28,904 bases of DNA from Coemansia sp. RSA 1804 (taxonomy: Eukaryota; Kickxellomycota; Kickxellomycetes; Kickxellales; Kickxellaceae), in the NCBI GenBank assembly GCA_027578815.1, contig JANBTH010000174.1:1-28904 (forward strand), given 5' to 3'. The notes under the pieces are model-generated. The model was not told the origin of the DNA. It was given only the letters and a program-made list of their open reading frames with translations, and did not search any database. How positions within the stretch are numbered: the first letter of the stretch is position 1; each line of letters opens with the position of its first letter. A program made the translations under genes and the position numbers. This document shows positions 1 to 8,809 of this stretch, in pieces.

Positions 1-1284
1 CCTGGCGTGATGTCGGTCATGGCCTTGAATGCGTTGCTGGCGTCGCTTGGTGTCAGGTAATGCGGGCTTGACTCGACCGTGGTGTTGACACTACACAAAA
101 GGAAAGCAAACAGCTGGAGAGGAGGTCGATTAGCGCGGACATTGACTCATTTAGCAATCGATAGCAACTGATCGCTATCACCGCTAACGGTCGGTGTGAA
201 GCCAGCCAGTAGCAGATAAACAGCAGAACACACAATACCCGGATGGATTTGGTTGGGTTGCTTGTCCCGTTGTCCGCTTTGGTTCCTGCTTGCCATTTTT
301 ATCTCCTGCTTTTCGGCAAGCAAACAAGCCAATGAAATGCAGCAGCGAGGCAACGATGGACAAACAGCAACAATAACAACAAGAACAAGGTCGTCGAATA
401 CGGCTTAATCGATTAGCTCATTGAATTACTTACAGCGAGAACTTGGTGTGCTTCTCTGTGGCAACAAGCTTCTTCCACGCATCGTGTGTGGCAGCAATAA
501 CAGAGTGCGCATACTCCTCGTCTCTCGCACTGCCGTCAAAGGCCCACCTATTCAGGGGCTTCCCGTCGGGGACCTTGTACTTTGTGAACCAGTCAACAGT
601 AGCCTGCAGGATCCCCGGCATATGTGACTCCAGGTCGCCCACAGAATGCACCTTGCCCGCCAACGGATCGTCCGAGCGCAAAGCAACGACCTTCCAGTCC
701 GTCTCGCCATCGTCAATCAGAGCCAGTACGCCCAGCACCTTTACGCGGTGGACGGATCCCCGCGCACTGACCGCCTGTCCAATCTCAATGACGTCAACCG
801 GATCGCTGTCGCCCATACAGCCGGTGTCAGCGTCAACGTGATCCGGGTCCTCGTATGTCTGCGGAAGCGCGCCGTAGTTCCAGATATACCCCTTGTACGG
901 GAACACGTTGGGCACATAGCGCAGTTTGCCGTTCTTTACGTTCTGTCTGATCGGGTTGAATGCGCCCTTCGTGTCGATCTCCAGCTTTGCGTTAGTCCAG
1001 CGCGGAATTTCGCACACCATGTGGTACTCCTTGGAGCTCGTAGGGTTTGATGACGCTACTAGCGGAATGTCGTGCCAGGGAGAGAGCGGCGCTCCATCGC
1101 CGCGCTGCTCAAAGTACATGCGGTGCGTGGCTGATCCCAAGGGCCCGCCAAGCACGTTTGTTGCGTACTTGCTCAGACAGCGGCGGTGGAGGAGGCGCGG
1201 CTCTCTGCGACAAGTGAAGGAGAAAGGGGACATGGGTGTCCCTTTAAGTCTAGTGCCTAGAAAGCCCGATCCTTTGGCCAGCAT
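1..1284 (-). CDS. PPA2: Inorganic pyrophosphatase, family I, probably mitochondrial; 3' end cut by window
   Basis: Soluble family I pyrophosphatase, hydrolysing PPi to two phosphates with Mg2+. Exon 1 is 434-1284. An intron at 91-433 starts GTAAGT and ends TGTGTAG. Exon 2 is 90-1 and runs off the window. Unspliced reading stops at a TAA (430-432) inside the intron. Splicing (phase 2) instead continues as LVNTTVESSPHYLTP, which matches the conserved tail of fungal pyrophosphatases (LTNVTLPDTPTY in yeast). The family signature DSDPVDV is at residues 159-165, with EIPRWTNAKLE and DDGETDWKV also present. The ATG at 1284 gives about 45 Arg/Ser-rich, acid-poor residues before the domain, suggesting a mitochondrial presequence. 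A more upstream in-frame GTG lies in noncoding-looking sequence and was rejected. The family is certain; mitochondrial rather than cytosolic location is inferred. Confidence 0.93.
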
Positions 1285-1973
1285 TGTTAGAAAGGTCTTT
1301 TTTGGAGAGTCAAAGAGGAAAAAGAGAAGATAACGGATATTTGCAAAAGAGTAAAGGAGAAAAGAAAAGGAAGATATAATGAATGACTTGATGATTCTTC
1401 CCGTGATCTTGTTGAAACGCTCGCAAGGATCACTCACAGGCATTTTTAAGCGGACCAGCGAGAAAAGCAAAGAAAAAAGCCACAGCATCAGCAGCAGCAG
1501 CAGAATCACGCATGGTTCCCGGTGCTTGCGTCACGAGTGCAGAATGAAAAATGCAAGTGGCAAAGTGAATGAATACCTTTTTCGAACTTGTGCTTTCACT
1601 GTTTTTTCTTTTGGCTTTTTCCAAAACAACTTGCTATCTTATTTCTTATTTCTCAATTTCGATATTTCCTTCTTCTAATTCTAGAAAAGAAGCCAGCTTT
1701 TACCTTCTTGTAGTTTCTTGTATGTATTCATTCCTTACTTAATTTCAAATTATACACATACTTAATTCAGCGTCCACAGACACCTGTTCTCTCCGGGTTC
1801 CCTTCGCAGCATTGGAAAAAAAGAGCAGCAGGAGAGAGGGAGTGCCAAGCCACACGACTGGTTTCTTTTTATTGCATATAATAGCTGTTACTCTAGGGAG
1901 TGATTGTGTCTCACCCGACCCTTAATCCGCTAAACGGCGCTCAGCGTGGCACTTTGACCTGTCAGCACAAGCC
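1285..1973. promoter_or_regulatory. Divergent intergenic region between pyrophosphatase and FYVE-RING gene
   Basis: About 690 bases separate the 5' ends of two divergent genes, so this must hold both promoters. It contains an AT-rich, T-run-rich stretch at about 1600-1760. I see no convincing reading frame, tRNA or TATA box at a fixed position. Confidence 0.5.
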
Positions 1974-3653
1974 ATGCAGCAAGACCTTGGGCGAGGAGAG
2001 CCAGTGGAGCCATTAGAGCCGAGGGATTCGGATATGGCAGCGGGGAGGGATAAGGCAGCAGCAGCAGCAGCAGACGGAGTCGAGACAGAAGAGGTGGAGG
2101 TGCTTACGGAAGCAGAGCGCGACGATATTGCGGCACAAGAAGCTGGCGAGGCTGCTTTAGCCGATGGCCGAGACGACCAGATATCCGCAGAACAGCATTT
2201 CACAGCAGCATCTGAGGCAGACGGTGGAGCGGGCAGCGAGGAGCGAGAGCACGACTGCGGGTCGTCCTTGTCGGCAGCACTCGACGACGAAGATACGCAC
2301 AGCGACACGCACAGCGACACGCACAGCGACACGCACAGCGACACGCACAGCGACACGCACAGCGACACGCACAGCGACACGCACAGCGAAGCGCCTAGCC
2401 AGACATTCTACGACCGTCCGGCGCTGTTTCTGCGCCAGCAGCTGCCGGAGTCGGCGTGGGAGGCGGACGATGCCACGGCAGTGTGCCACCAGTGCAGCCG
2501 GCGGTTCACGCTGTTTGTGCGGCGCCACCACTGCCGACGATGTGGACTGGTGTTCTGCGACACCTGCTCGCAGCGACGGATTCTGCTGGCAGCACCCGTC
2601 ACACCCACGCAGGGCGGATACTACATGCAGCGGCCACCACCACCACCAGCACTGGCAGCGGCGGCAACCCAGTCGGACGACGATCTCCCGCTTGCGCACA
2701 GCCTGTACGTGGGAGGGGCGCGTGCGCTGTGCTGGCGATTCCGCGAACATCGTGCCTGCGATGCGTGTGCGCGCGTTGTTGATCAGCTGCCGCCGGCGTC
2801 GGCCGACAGTATTGCGCTGGTGGCGGTTGACTCGGACTCGTCGGGGGCCATTGAGAATGCATACAACATCTTCCGCGACCCAAGCGCATTGTCCGACGAT
2901 GCCGATGCATCGGGGATGACACACCCTCTACAGCAGCAGAATACCACCCGTGGCGCTGGGACCGCATCAACGGGGTTGCCGCTTTTGCAGCGGCGGCGGC
3001 AGCAGAGCTCGTCGAGCATATGTGTCTGCCCCGTGTGCATGCGCGACTGGGCCACGGTGTGGGCGGCCATGGCGCGTGTTCCGGGCGAGGGGTGGCAGGA
3101 AGCGCAGGAGCGGCATATCCGCGACTGCATCGAGGACACGTCGGCTGAGATGCAGGGCGGCACGCGGCGACGGATGCGCCAGACCGAGGATGCGCGTCGC
3201 AGTAGGTCTGTGCAGGGTCGTAGTGACGATCCGTCGCACCATGCTGCCGCTGGCAGTGTCGCCAGGGATATGGCGCCCCAGAACAGGCGCAGTGTCGGGT
3301 TCCTCAGCTTCTTTGACCGCACGCCGCCGCAGGGCTCCAGCGGTCTCGATGCTGTGCACCAGGCGCTGGCTGCAGCCCAGCAGAGCCAGCAGAGCCAGCA
3401 GAACCAACGGCGTGTGGGTGCTGCTGAGTCGCTCCCGAATCCCCGTGCGGCGCGGTCGCCCATGGGCGTCAGATTTGTTTCGTACAGACTCACCGGCGAC
3501 ACTCCGCTGCTTGGCCAGGAGTGTCCCATCTGCTTCGAAGACTTTGAGCCTGGCCAGCATGTCGCCAGACTCAACTGTCTCTGCACCTACCACCAGCCCT
3601 GTATCAGCGAGTGGCTGCAGCGCACCCCCGCCTGCCCTGTGCACTACGAGTAG
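1974..3653 (+). CDS. PIB1: FYVE-RING E3 ubiquitin ligase, Pib1-like (559 aa)
   Basis: The FYVE domain starts at W162-E-A-D165. Zinc ligands follow at C171xxC174, the basic RRHHCRRC patch (183-190), C195xxC198 and C262xxC265. This patch is the PtdIns3P-binding core. The C-terminal RING (517-557: CPIC, then CLCTYH, then CPVH) resembles ZNRF/Pib1 RINGs. A central CPVC...H-x3-C segment after about residue 350 may be a third small zinc-binding element. Known relatives sit on endosomes or vacuoles and ubiquitinate membrane cargo. Oddities: eight perfect DTHS repeats (107-138), an acidic Ala-rich N terminus, and a roughly 63-residue Pro/Ala-rich insertion between the third and fourth FYVE ligand pairs. 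No intron is needed. The family call is secure; PIB1 orthology is likely. Confidence 0.85.
   Translation: MQQDLGRGEPVEPLEPRDSDMAAGRDKAAAAAADGVETEEVEVLTEAERDDIAAQEAGEAALADGRDDQISAEQHFTAASEADGGAGSEEREHDCGSSLSAALDDEDTHSDTHSDTHSDTHSDTHSDTHSDTHSDTHSEAPSQTFYDRPALFLRQQLPESAWEADDATAVCHQCSRRFTLFVRRHHCRRCGLVFCDTCSQRRILLAAPVTPTQGGYYMQRPPPPPALAAAATQSDDDLPLAHSLYVGGARALCWRFREHRACDACARVVDQLPPASADSIALVAVDSDSSGAIENAYNIFRDPSALSDDADASGMTHPLQQQNTTRGAGTASTGLPLLQRRRQQSSSSICVCPVCMRDWATVWAAMARVPGEGWQEAQERHIRDCIEDTSAEMQGGTRRRMRQTEDARRSRSVQGRSDDPSHHAAAGSVARDMAPQNRRSVGFLSFFDRTPPQGSSGLDAVHQALAAAQQSQQSQQNQRRVGAAESLPNPRAARSPMGVRFVSYRLTGDTPLLGQECPICFEDFEPGQHVARLNCLCTYHQPCISEWLQRTPACPVHYE
2292..2387 (+). repeat. 12-bp coding minisatellite, 8 units (DTHS)n
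   Basis: Eight head-to-tail copies of a 12-base unit (gacacgcacagc; the first copy has gat) encode Asp-Thr-His-Ser repeats inside the FYVE-RING gene. The near-identity of the units at nucleotide level indicates recent expansion and probable length polymorphism. Confidence 0.95.
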
Positions 3654-4132
3654 CGGTGAATAGAGTGGAAACCAGGTCTGTAGTTTTTTGTTGTTTTTTC
3701 TTTGCTGATACGTTTTGCGCTGACGCACTTTTGCCGCTCAACTCCCCCATTTCCTGTAATACCAGCTACCAGACTGTTAACATGTTATAATCTAGAGCGT
3801 ATCAGCAATTGATTTGTGGAAGAGCAATTGCACAACATGTGTATCTTCACAAAAACGACGACAGCGACGCTCAAACGCTTGGCAACCTGTAATTTTAGCG
3901 GAGACGGTGGTTGTTGGCTCCTTTTTCCCCACTCCCGCTTGTCTTTACAGCCCTTTTCCCTCTTTCTTCCTTGTGCCTTTTTTCGAATTCGCTTTTTGTT
4001 TAATTCATTCTATTTCTGTCACATTAGCGCTCATTTTATTGCTCATTCCGTTTCTTTTTCTTTTCCTTTTTCTTTTGTACTTTTCCATCCTCTCATTGCC
4101 ACCGCAGCCCAGGAAGCAGCACAGCCAGATTA
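3654..4132. other. Intergenic region, FYVE-RING to VPS24
   Basis: About 480 bases. The second half (about 3920-4100) is a long pyrimidine-rich stretch on the plus strand leading into the VPS24 start, a 5' leader style also seen before GCD7 and the thiolase gene. No RNA gene or coding potential seen. Confidence 0.5.
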
Positions 4133-4798
4133 ATGTTCAACGTATTCAATCTGTTCCAGAGCAAGCCGTCTCCGGACAAGATAGTCAACAAATGGTGTTC
4201 GGATATACGCGCACAGCAACGCGTCCTGGACAGACAGGCGCGGGGGATACTGGTAGAGGAGAAGAAGGTTGAGCAAACGATCAAGCAGCTAGCCAAGAAG
4301 GGGGACATAAAGTCGTGCAAGACGCTGGCCAAGGAGGTGGTACGAAGCCGGAAACAGAGGGACCGTATAGCCACGAGCAAGGCGCAGCTGAACTCGATAT
4401 CGATGGAGCTGAGACGCCAGCTGTCTATGCTCAAGGTTGCGGGCACGCTGCAGAAGAGCACGCATGTGATGAAGGCTGTCAACCAGCTGATGAGTGTCCC
4501 GATGCTCCAGCGCTCGCTTATGGAGATGTCCAAGGAGATGATGAAGGCTGGCGTTATTGACGAGATGACCGAGGATATGCTCGACTCTATTGATGCTGAT
4601 GAGGATGTTGAGGAGGAGGCCGAGGCCGAGGTCGACAAGGTCCTTGCTGAGGTCACTGAGGGTCTGCTCGGCTCCATTGGTTCTGCTAATGCTGCTCGTC
4701 TGTCGGAGAACAACGCCCGTGTCCCCGAGGCTGAGGAGAACGAGTCTGACATTGATCTAGAGGAGATGAATTCGCGTCTCTCGGCGCTCCGGTCGTAG
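4133..4798 (+). CDS. VPS24: ESCRT-III subunit Vps24/CHMP3 (221 aa)
   Basis: A Snf7-family ESCRT-III protein. With Vps2 it caps Snf7 filaments and recruits Vps4 during multivesicular-body sorting and membrane scission. Its closest match among ESCRT-III paralogues is CHMP3. Diagnostic runs are the N-terminal KIVNKWCSDIR and VLDRQAR, the central VAGTLQKSTHVMKA, and MSKEMMKAGVIDEM in helix alpha4/5. An acidic linker (about 149-165) precedes the C-terminal MIM1-like helix LEEMNSRLSALRS, which would bind the Vps4 MIT domain. Length equals the family's usual 222-224 residues, which supports the ATG at 4133 and an intronless gene. The N terminus is basic and amphipathic in character, as expected for membrane contact. 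Confidence 0.95.
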   Translation: MFNVFNLFQSKPSPDKIVNKWCSDIRAQQRVLDRQARGILVEEKKVEQTIKQLAKKGDIKSCKTLAKEVVRSRKQRDRIATSKAQLNSISMELRRQLSMLKVAGTLQKSTHVMKAVNQLMSVPMLQRSLMEMSKEMMKAGVIDEMTEDMLDSIDADEDVEEEAEAEVDKVLAEVTEGLLGSIGSANAARLSENNARVPEAEENESDIDLEEMNSRLSALRS

Positions 4799-5279
4799 CA
4801 AAAGAGAGAGAAATAATGATTTTTTGTTGCTGTTGCTGTTGCTGTTGTTGTAATACTTTTAGTTTATATTATAATATTTTGTTCCCAAAATGTTAGTGTT
4901 TAGACGATGGGATGTGACATGGGCCATGGAAAACGGCGGAAGAAAATCCTGTAAAGCGTAGTCAAGACCGCCAATTGCCTCTCTATGGATTCTACTATTT
5001 GCTATACAGACCCGTTGTCTGATGAGCGTAGAGCAGCAAGGTCTTCAGCCCTGATCCAAAAGAAAAGCAGCAGCAGTTAACTCCACGTGATTGCGGCCTG
5101 TAAGCATACCAATTTATATTTTGGCTGCAATGCCGCCAAAAATCCTCCAACAGAAAACAGAGTTCAACATTATCCCTTTCACAGTTTGCTATTATTCTCA
5201 ACGCCTGTTTTCTCTTCCTCCTCATTAATCATTCAGAATACCCATCAATAAACATTTCACTCCTTGTACAGACAGCTTC
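4799..5279. other. Intergenic region, VPS24 to MED11-like gene
   Basis: About 480 bases. It begins with a short (TTGCTG)n-type tract at about 4825-4850 in the VPS24 3' region and contains several AT-rich runs. The minus-strand ORF overlapping 4995-5225 lacks any recognisable feature. No gene called. Confidence 0.5.
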
Positions 5280-7205
5280 ATGAGCAATAACAGCACACAC
5301 AACGACGGCGCTGGCGGTAGCGGCAATGGCAACAACAGACAGACGGGAGACGCTGCAAATTCAAGTGGCAGTGGCGAGGGCAATGCCACACTAGCGTCGT
5401 TTACGAGTCTTGGCGTGGGAGGCGGAGGCGGAGGCGGCAGCGGAGGGGACGGACTAGTTGATACCGAGACGATGAACTTATTTGGGTCCTTCACAAACGA
5501 TGCAGGAGCAACCAGTGGCGGCGGAGGAGGCGGAGGGGTGATGGACGGACTTGGCGAGCTTGGCAACAGTCTTGGGAATAGTAGTAACAACAATGCTGGA
5601 GGATCGGGGTTTGGGCAGTTTTCGGCTAACGATTTAAGCGGATTTGGCGTGGACCTTAATTCGTTTGATCTGGGTAACGGGGTTGGCGACGGCATGTCGG
5701 CGGCTGGTATGGACTTATCGTCTATTCAGTTAATGAACCTGGACGATACGTCGTTGGCCATTCCGGGTGTCAGTGGCCATGGCGGAACAGTAGATGGGTC
5801 GGATGGAAATGGTGGCAGACTGGCGAATTCGGCTGATGATGCTGCACAGATGATGGCTCGGCTACTTGGTGGGTCCCAGATCCCCGGCGCACCTAGCGGC
5901 AGCAGCAACAGCGGTGGTGGTATCCAGCCAAACCTTGTGGCTACCTCGGCTACACCAGCCGTCTTGAACGCCTCGTCCAACACTACTGCTGCTACTACTG
6001 GTGCTGCTGGCGCCATTGCTTCTGCCACTACCGTCGGCGGTATTGGCATTTCTGGTGGTGGTGGTGGTGCGTCTGAACTACTACTTGCTTCATCGACAGA
6101 CGGCGGTGCCGTTGCTACCGCCTCTGAACCCAGGGGACAGAAATCGCGCACCAGCTCCCAATCGTCTGATGATATGGGCGATATTCCTCTAGCGCAGCTT
6201 ACTCTGATGCAGTCGGCGCAATCTGCTAGTGTTCCCGTTTCTGGCAGTGGTGGTGGGCAGTTCTTGCCTTCGGCACCGAGCCCCGGCAATCCCAGCCTCC
6301 AACACCTCCACCAGGCCATGGGTGGCATTGGCGCTGCGACATTGGGTGTGGATATGTCAGCCGCTGGTGGTGGTGTTGGTGGAGCTGGTATCCCAGGTGT
6401 AATCCCACAGACAATGCTGGGGGCTCCGGGCGCAGGTGGGTTATTTGACTTGACGGCTCAGGGCAACGCAAACATTGGGTCCATTACGCAGGGGCTACAT
6501 CAACAGCAGCAGCAACAACTGCAGCAGCAGCAGCAGATACCTCTACATCAGCCCCACCAGAATACGGTGATCCAGCAACTGGGTCATCCGGGAGGAGGAG
6601 ACCTGCAGTCGCAGTTGCAAGGACCCCCCGGTATTTCTGGAGCAGGCGGAATGGCATCCACCTCGACTGGTCCGTCGTTTGGTGCTTCTTCCAACGCGAC
6701 AGCCACGCCGATGATACCGGAGCGCGAGTCGCACAAAGTAACATCAACGGTGTATGTGGCCAAACCCCGCGACGCGAACACGGCTCCTAACCAGTTGCTG
6801 AAGATAGAGCTGCCGAGGCCGCAGGCAACAGACGCCGGGGCGGAGGAAACGCCGCTTGATCGGCTGGAGGAGATCGAGCGGCAACTGTGTGCGCTTCTTG
6901 ACACAGCGTCCAAGGTGATCCGAATAATGACGGGGCCGGGCGGGGGCGAGCAGCTGGGGTTTGGGATGGACGTCGGCGGCACCAAGATCAAGGCGATGGT
7001 CAAGGAGTTCATGCAATCGGTGGTGCGCATCCACGCCGCCATGCAGTTTGAGCACAAGGCCCTCGTGGACCGCGGTATTCCGATGCTGGCCACCGTTGGC
7101 TTCCAAACCGACGTCGCCGGCTTTGAGCGCGACGTTGTTTCCTGGTCAGATGCGGCTAGCTTGCTGTCCTCGGCGCTGTCCTCCGCTGTTGACTTTTCGT
7201 CGTAG
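5280..7205 (+). CDS. MED11: Mediator subunit 11-like protein with long low-complexity N terminus (641 aa)
   Basis: The C-terminal part (about residues 525-635) resembles the Med11 fold of the Mediator head. It has a first helix with LDRLEEIERQLCALLDTASK, then VKEFMQSVVRIHAAM and the loop ALVDRGIPML that fungal Med11 carries between its helices. Med11 pairs with Med22 and contacts RNA polymerase II and TFIIH. The first 500 or so residues are low complexity: Gly runs, Asn/Ser/Gly-rich stretches and a Gln-rich block near residue 410-425. They could be an activation-type disordered region. Known Med11 proteins are only about 110-200 residues, so this length is unusual. The frame is open throughout from the ATG at 5280, whose context (cttcATGAGC) is unremarkable. 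The Med11 assignment rests on motif resemblance only. Confidence 0.68.
   Translation: MSNNSTHNDGAGGSGNGNNRQTGDAANSSGSGEGNATLASFTSLGVGGGGGGGSGGDGLVDTETMNLFGSFTNDAGATSGGGGGGGVMDGLGELGNSLGNSSNNNAGGSGFGQFSANDLSGFGVDLNSFDLGNGVGDGMSAAGMDLSSIQLMNLDDTSLAIPGVSGHGGTVDGSDGNGGRLANSADDAAQMMARLLGGSQIPGAPSGSSNSGGGIQPNLVATSATPAVLNASSNTTAATTGAAGAIASATTVGGIGISGGGGGASELLLASSTDGGAVATASEPRGQKSRTSSQSSDDMGDIPLAQLTLMQSAQSASVPVSGSGGGQFLPSAPSPGNPSLQHLHQAMGGIGAATLGVDMSAAGGGVGGAGIPGVIPQTMLGAPGAGGLFDLTAQGNANIGSITQGLHQQQQQQLQQQQQIPLHQPHQNTVIQQLGHPGGGDLQSQLQGPPGISGAGGMASTSTGPSFGASSNATATPMIPERESHKVTSTVYVAKPRDANTAPNQLLKIELPRPQATDAGAEETPLDRLEEIERQLCALLDTASKVIRIMTGPGGGEQLGFGMDVGGTKIKAMVKEFMQSVVRIHAAMQFEHKALVDRGIPMLATVGFQTDVAGFERDVVSWSDAASLLSSALSSAVDFSS
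6503..6537 (+). repeat. CAG/CAA trinucleotide tract (poly-Gln)
   Basis: Alternating cag and caa codons encode two runs of five Gln separated by one Leu in the MED11-like N-terminal region. This is a likely length-variable microsatellite. Confidence 0.8.
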
Positions 7206-7376
7206 CCCTCAACTTTTCTTTGTGCGTTTGCCCCCCACCTTTTTGAAAAAAATAATTTAGCAGCATACATTTTGAAATTCATTTATCAATCCACTGTTCT
7301 GTTCCACTTTCCTTTTTTTCTTCTTCTTTTCTTCATTACTTGTTTGAATCAATCATATAATAAGAAAAAGGGCGAA

Positions 7377-8636
7377 ATGGACATTGGCGCATTCTCTCCC
7401 ACATCCTCCACCTCATCGCCAACACCGTCGTCCTCGGTGTCAATGGCGATGCATGAGGACCCGGCGTCGTCGCTGGCGTCGTTCCCGCGGGACGTAGCGC
7501 TGGCAATGCAGAGCTTCCTGGTGCAGCTGCGACGCGGACAGATTAGGGAGTCGAAGGACATAGCCAAGGGAACGGCGGAGCTGATGCGGCAGGTGGTTGC
7601 GAACAGCCGGTGGGACGATATCCGCGGGCTGGTGGCGGTGCTGAAGGCGGTTGGCAAGCGGCTTTTGGCGGCCCAGCCGCGCGAACTGCTTGTGGTGAAC
7701 ATTGTGTGCAGAATCGTGCATATTGTCAACGAGGAGGCGGCGTCGGTGGAGGTGGTTTCGGAGCCAGTGCTGGCGGGCGCCGGGAGGAAGGCGTCGCTGG
7801 ACACTGACGGGGTCGGCACGCCGCCGGCCAGAGGAAGCGAGACGCCGATGACGATGGGGGTTGGCCAGAGCGGGATGCTGGCGCAGGGTCTCGGGGAGCA
7901 GGTGGCAGCCACGCTGAGCAAGAGGACGATGGACATGTTCCGACTCAAATCATCGATCATCCAGGAGATCAACGAGTACATTGACGAGCTGGAGGGAACC
8001 GAGGACGATATTGCCGAGAAGGCGCTCGACTACATCCACTCGAACGAGGTGGTGCTTACGTGCGGGCGGTCGCGCACAGTGGAGATGTTTCTGCGCGCGG
8101 CCGCACGGAAACGCAAGTTCCATGTAATCGTGACGGAGAGCGCGCCGCGGTACGATGGCCACGAGCAGGCGAGAGCGCTGCGGTGCGCGAACATCGAGGT
8201 TGTTGTGATTCCGGACTCGGCGGTGTTTGCCATCATGTCGCGCGTCAACAAGGTGATTCTGGGCACGCGCGTGGTGATGGCCAACGGCGGACTGATTGCG
8301 CCCAGCGGCACACATATGATCGCGGCCGCGGCGCGCCACCATTCCACGCAGGTTGTGGTGTGTGCTGGCCAGTACAAGCACTCGCCGTCGTTCCCCTTCG
8401 ATGACGACCGCTTCAACACGCTGACTTCGCCCGATGCCGTGCTGCCGTACAGGGACGGCGGACTTGTGGATGCCGTCGAGGTTGCTAATCCAAGCTTCGA
8501 CTACGTGCCGCCCGAGCTCGTCGATATCCTCGTTGACAACACCGGAAGCCATCTGCCGTCGTATCTGTACCGTCTGCTCCAGGAGAACTACGACAGCGCC
8601 AAGGACTTTGTGTGGACGATCTACGACCAGCAGTGA
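7377..8636 (+). CDS. GCD7: Translation initiation factor eIF2B subunit beta (419 aa)
   Basis: Regulatory subunit of eIF2B, the guanine exchange factor for eIF2 that senses eIF2-alpha phosphorylation. The C-terminal half matches the alpha/beta/delta Rossmann-like domain, closest to beta: SNEVVLTCGRSRTVEMFL, RKRKFHVIVTESAP, IMSRVNKVILGTRVVMANGG, GTHMIAAAARHHSTQVVVC and FDYVPPELV. The N-terminal helical domain starts at about residue 30 after a Ser/Thr/Pro-rich leader. A segment at about residues 120-170 is a variable loop. I start at the ATG at 7377. The frame stays open to 7272, but only through a T-rich untranslated leader with no upstream ATG. Length is somewhat above the usual 350-381. No intron is needed. 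Confidence 0.94.
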   Translation: MDIGAFSPTSSTSSPTPSSSVSMAMHEDPASSLASFPRDVALAMQSFLVQLRRGQIRESKDIAKGTAELMRQVVANSRWDDIRGLVAVLKAVGKRLLAAQPRELLVVNIVCRIVHIVNEEAASVEVVSEPVLAGAGRKASLDTDGVGTPPARGSETPMTMGVGQSGMLAQGLGEQVAATLSKRTMDMFRLKSSIIQEINEYIDELEGTEDDIAEKALDYIHSNEVVLTCGRSRTVEMFLRAAARKRKFHVIVTESAPRYDGHEQARALRCANIEVVVIPDSAVFAIMSRVNKVILGTRVVMANGGLIAPSGTHMIAAAARHHSTQVVVCAGQYKHSPSFPFDDDRFNTLTSPDAVLPYRDGGLVDAVEVANPSFDYVPPELVDILVDNTGSHLPSYLYRLLQENYDSAKDFVWTIYDQQ

Positions 8637-8809
8637 GCTAAAATGACTGTTCTGCTGCTGGTTTCTTGTCTCCTTTATCTTTTTTTGCAGTGCAATAGAA
8701 TTACTGTAGCAGGCGATGTATGAGTTTTATTATTTTCCAAAGTCGTGTGGCCTGGTGAGTAGAAAAAGAATGAGGAGATTGAGAAAGAAGAAATATGAAA
8801 AGTTGATAT
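8637..8809. terminator. Shared 3' region of convergent GCD7 and MDJ1
   Basis: The two genes converge with 173 bases between stop codons. The interval is T-rich near GCD7 (ctttatctttttttgcag) and A-rich near MDJ1, consistent with overlapping or closely spaced poly(A) sites. A possible AATAGA/AATTAC-type signal is visible; cleavage sites cannot be placed. Confidence 0.4.

Noticed and set aside
2292..2387. Regular short repeats that might suggest a CRISPR array
   Set aside because: Twelve-base units without spacers, inside a coding frame, in a eukaryotic genome.
2157..2924. Long ORFs in other frames over the FYVE-RING gene, including repeats of SLCV or AVRV on the minus strand
   Set aside because: The repetitive peptides are translations of the 12-base minisatellite in other frames; no independent domain.
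7272..7376. N-terminal hydrophobic extension of eIF2B beta as a signal peptide
   Set aside because: It opens at TTG within a pyrimidine-rich leader; eIF2B is cytosolic and the ATG at 7377 suffices.
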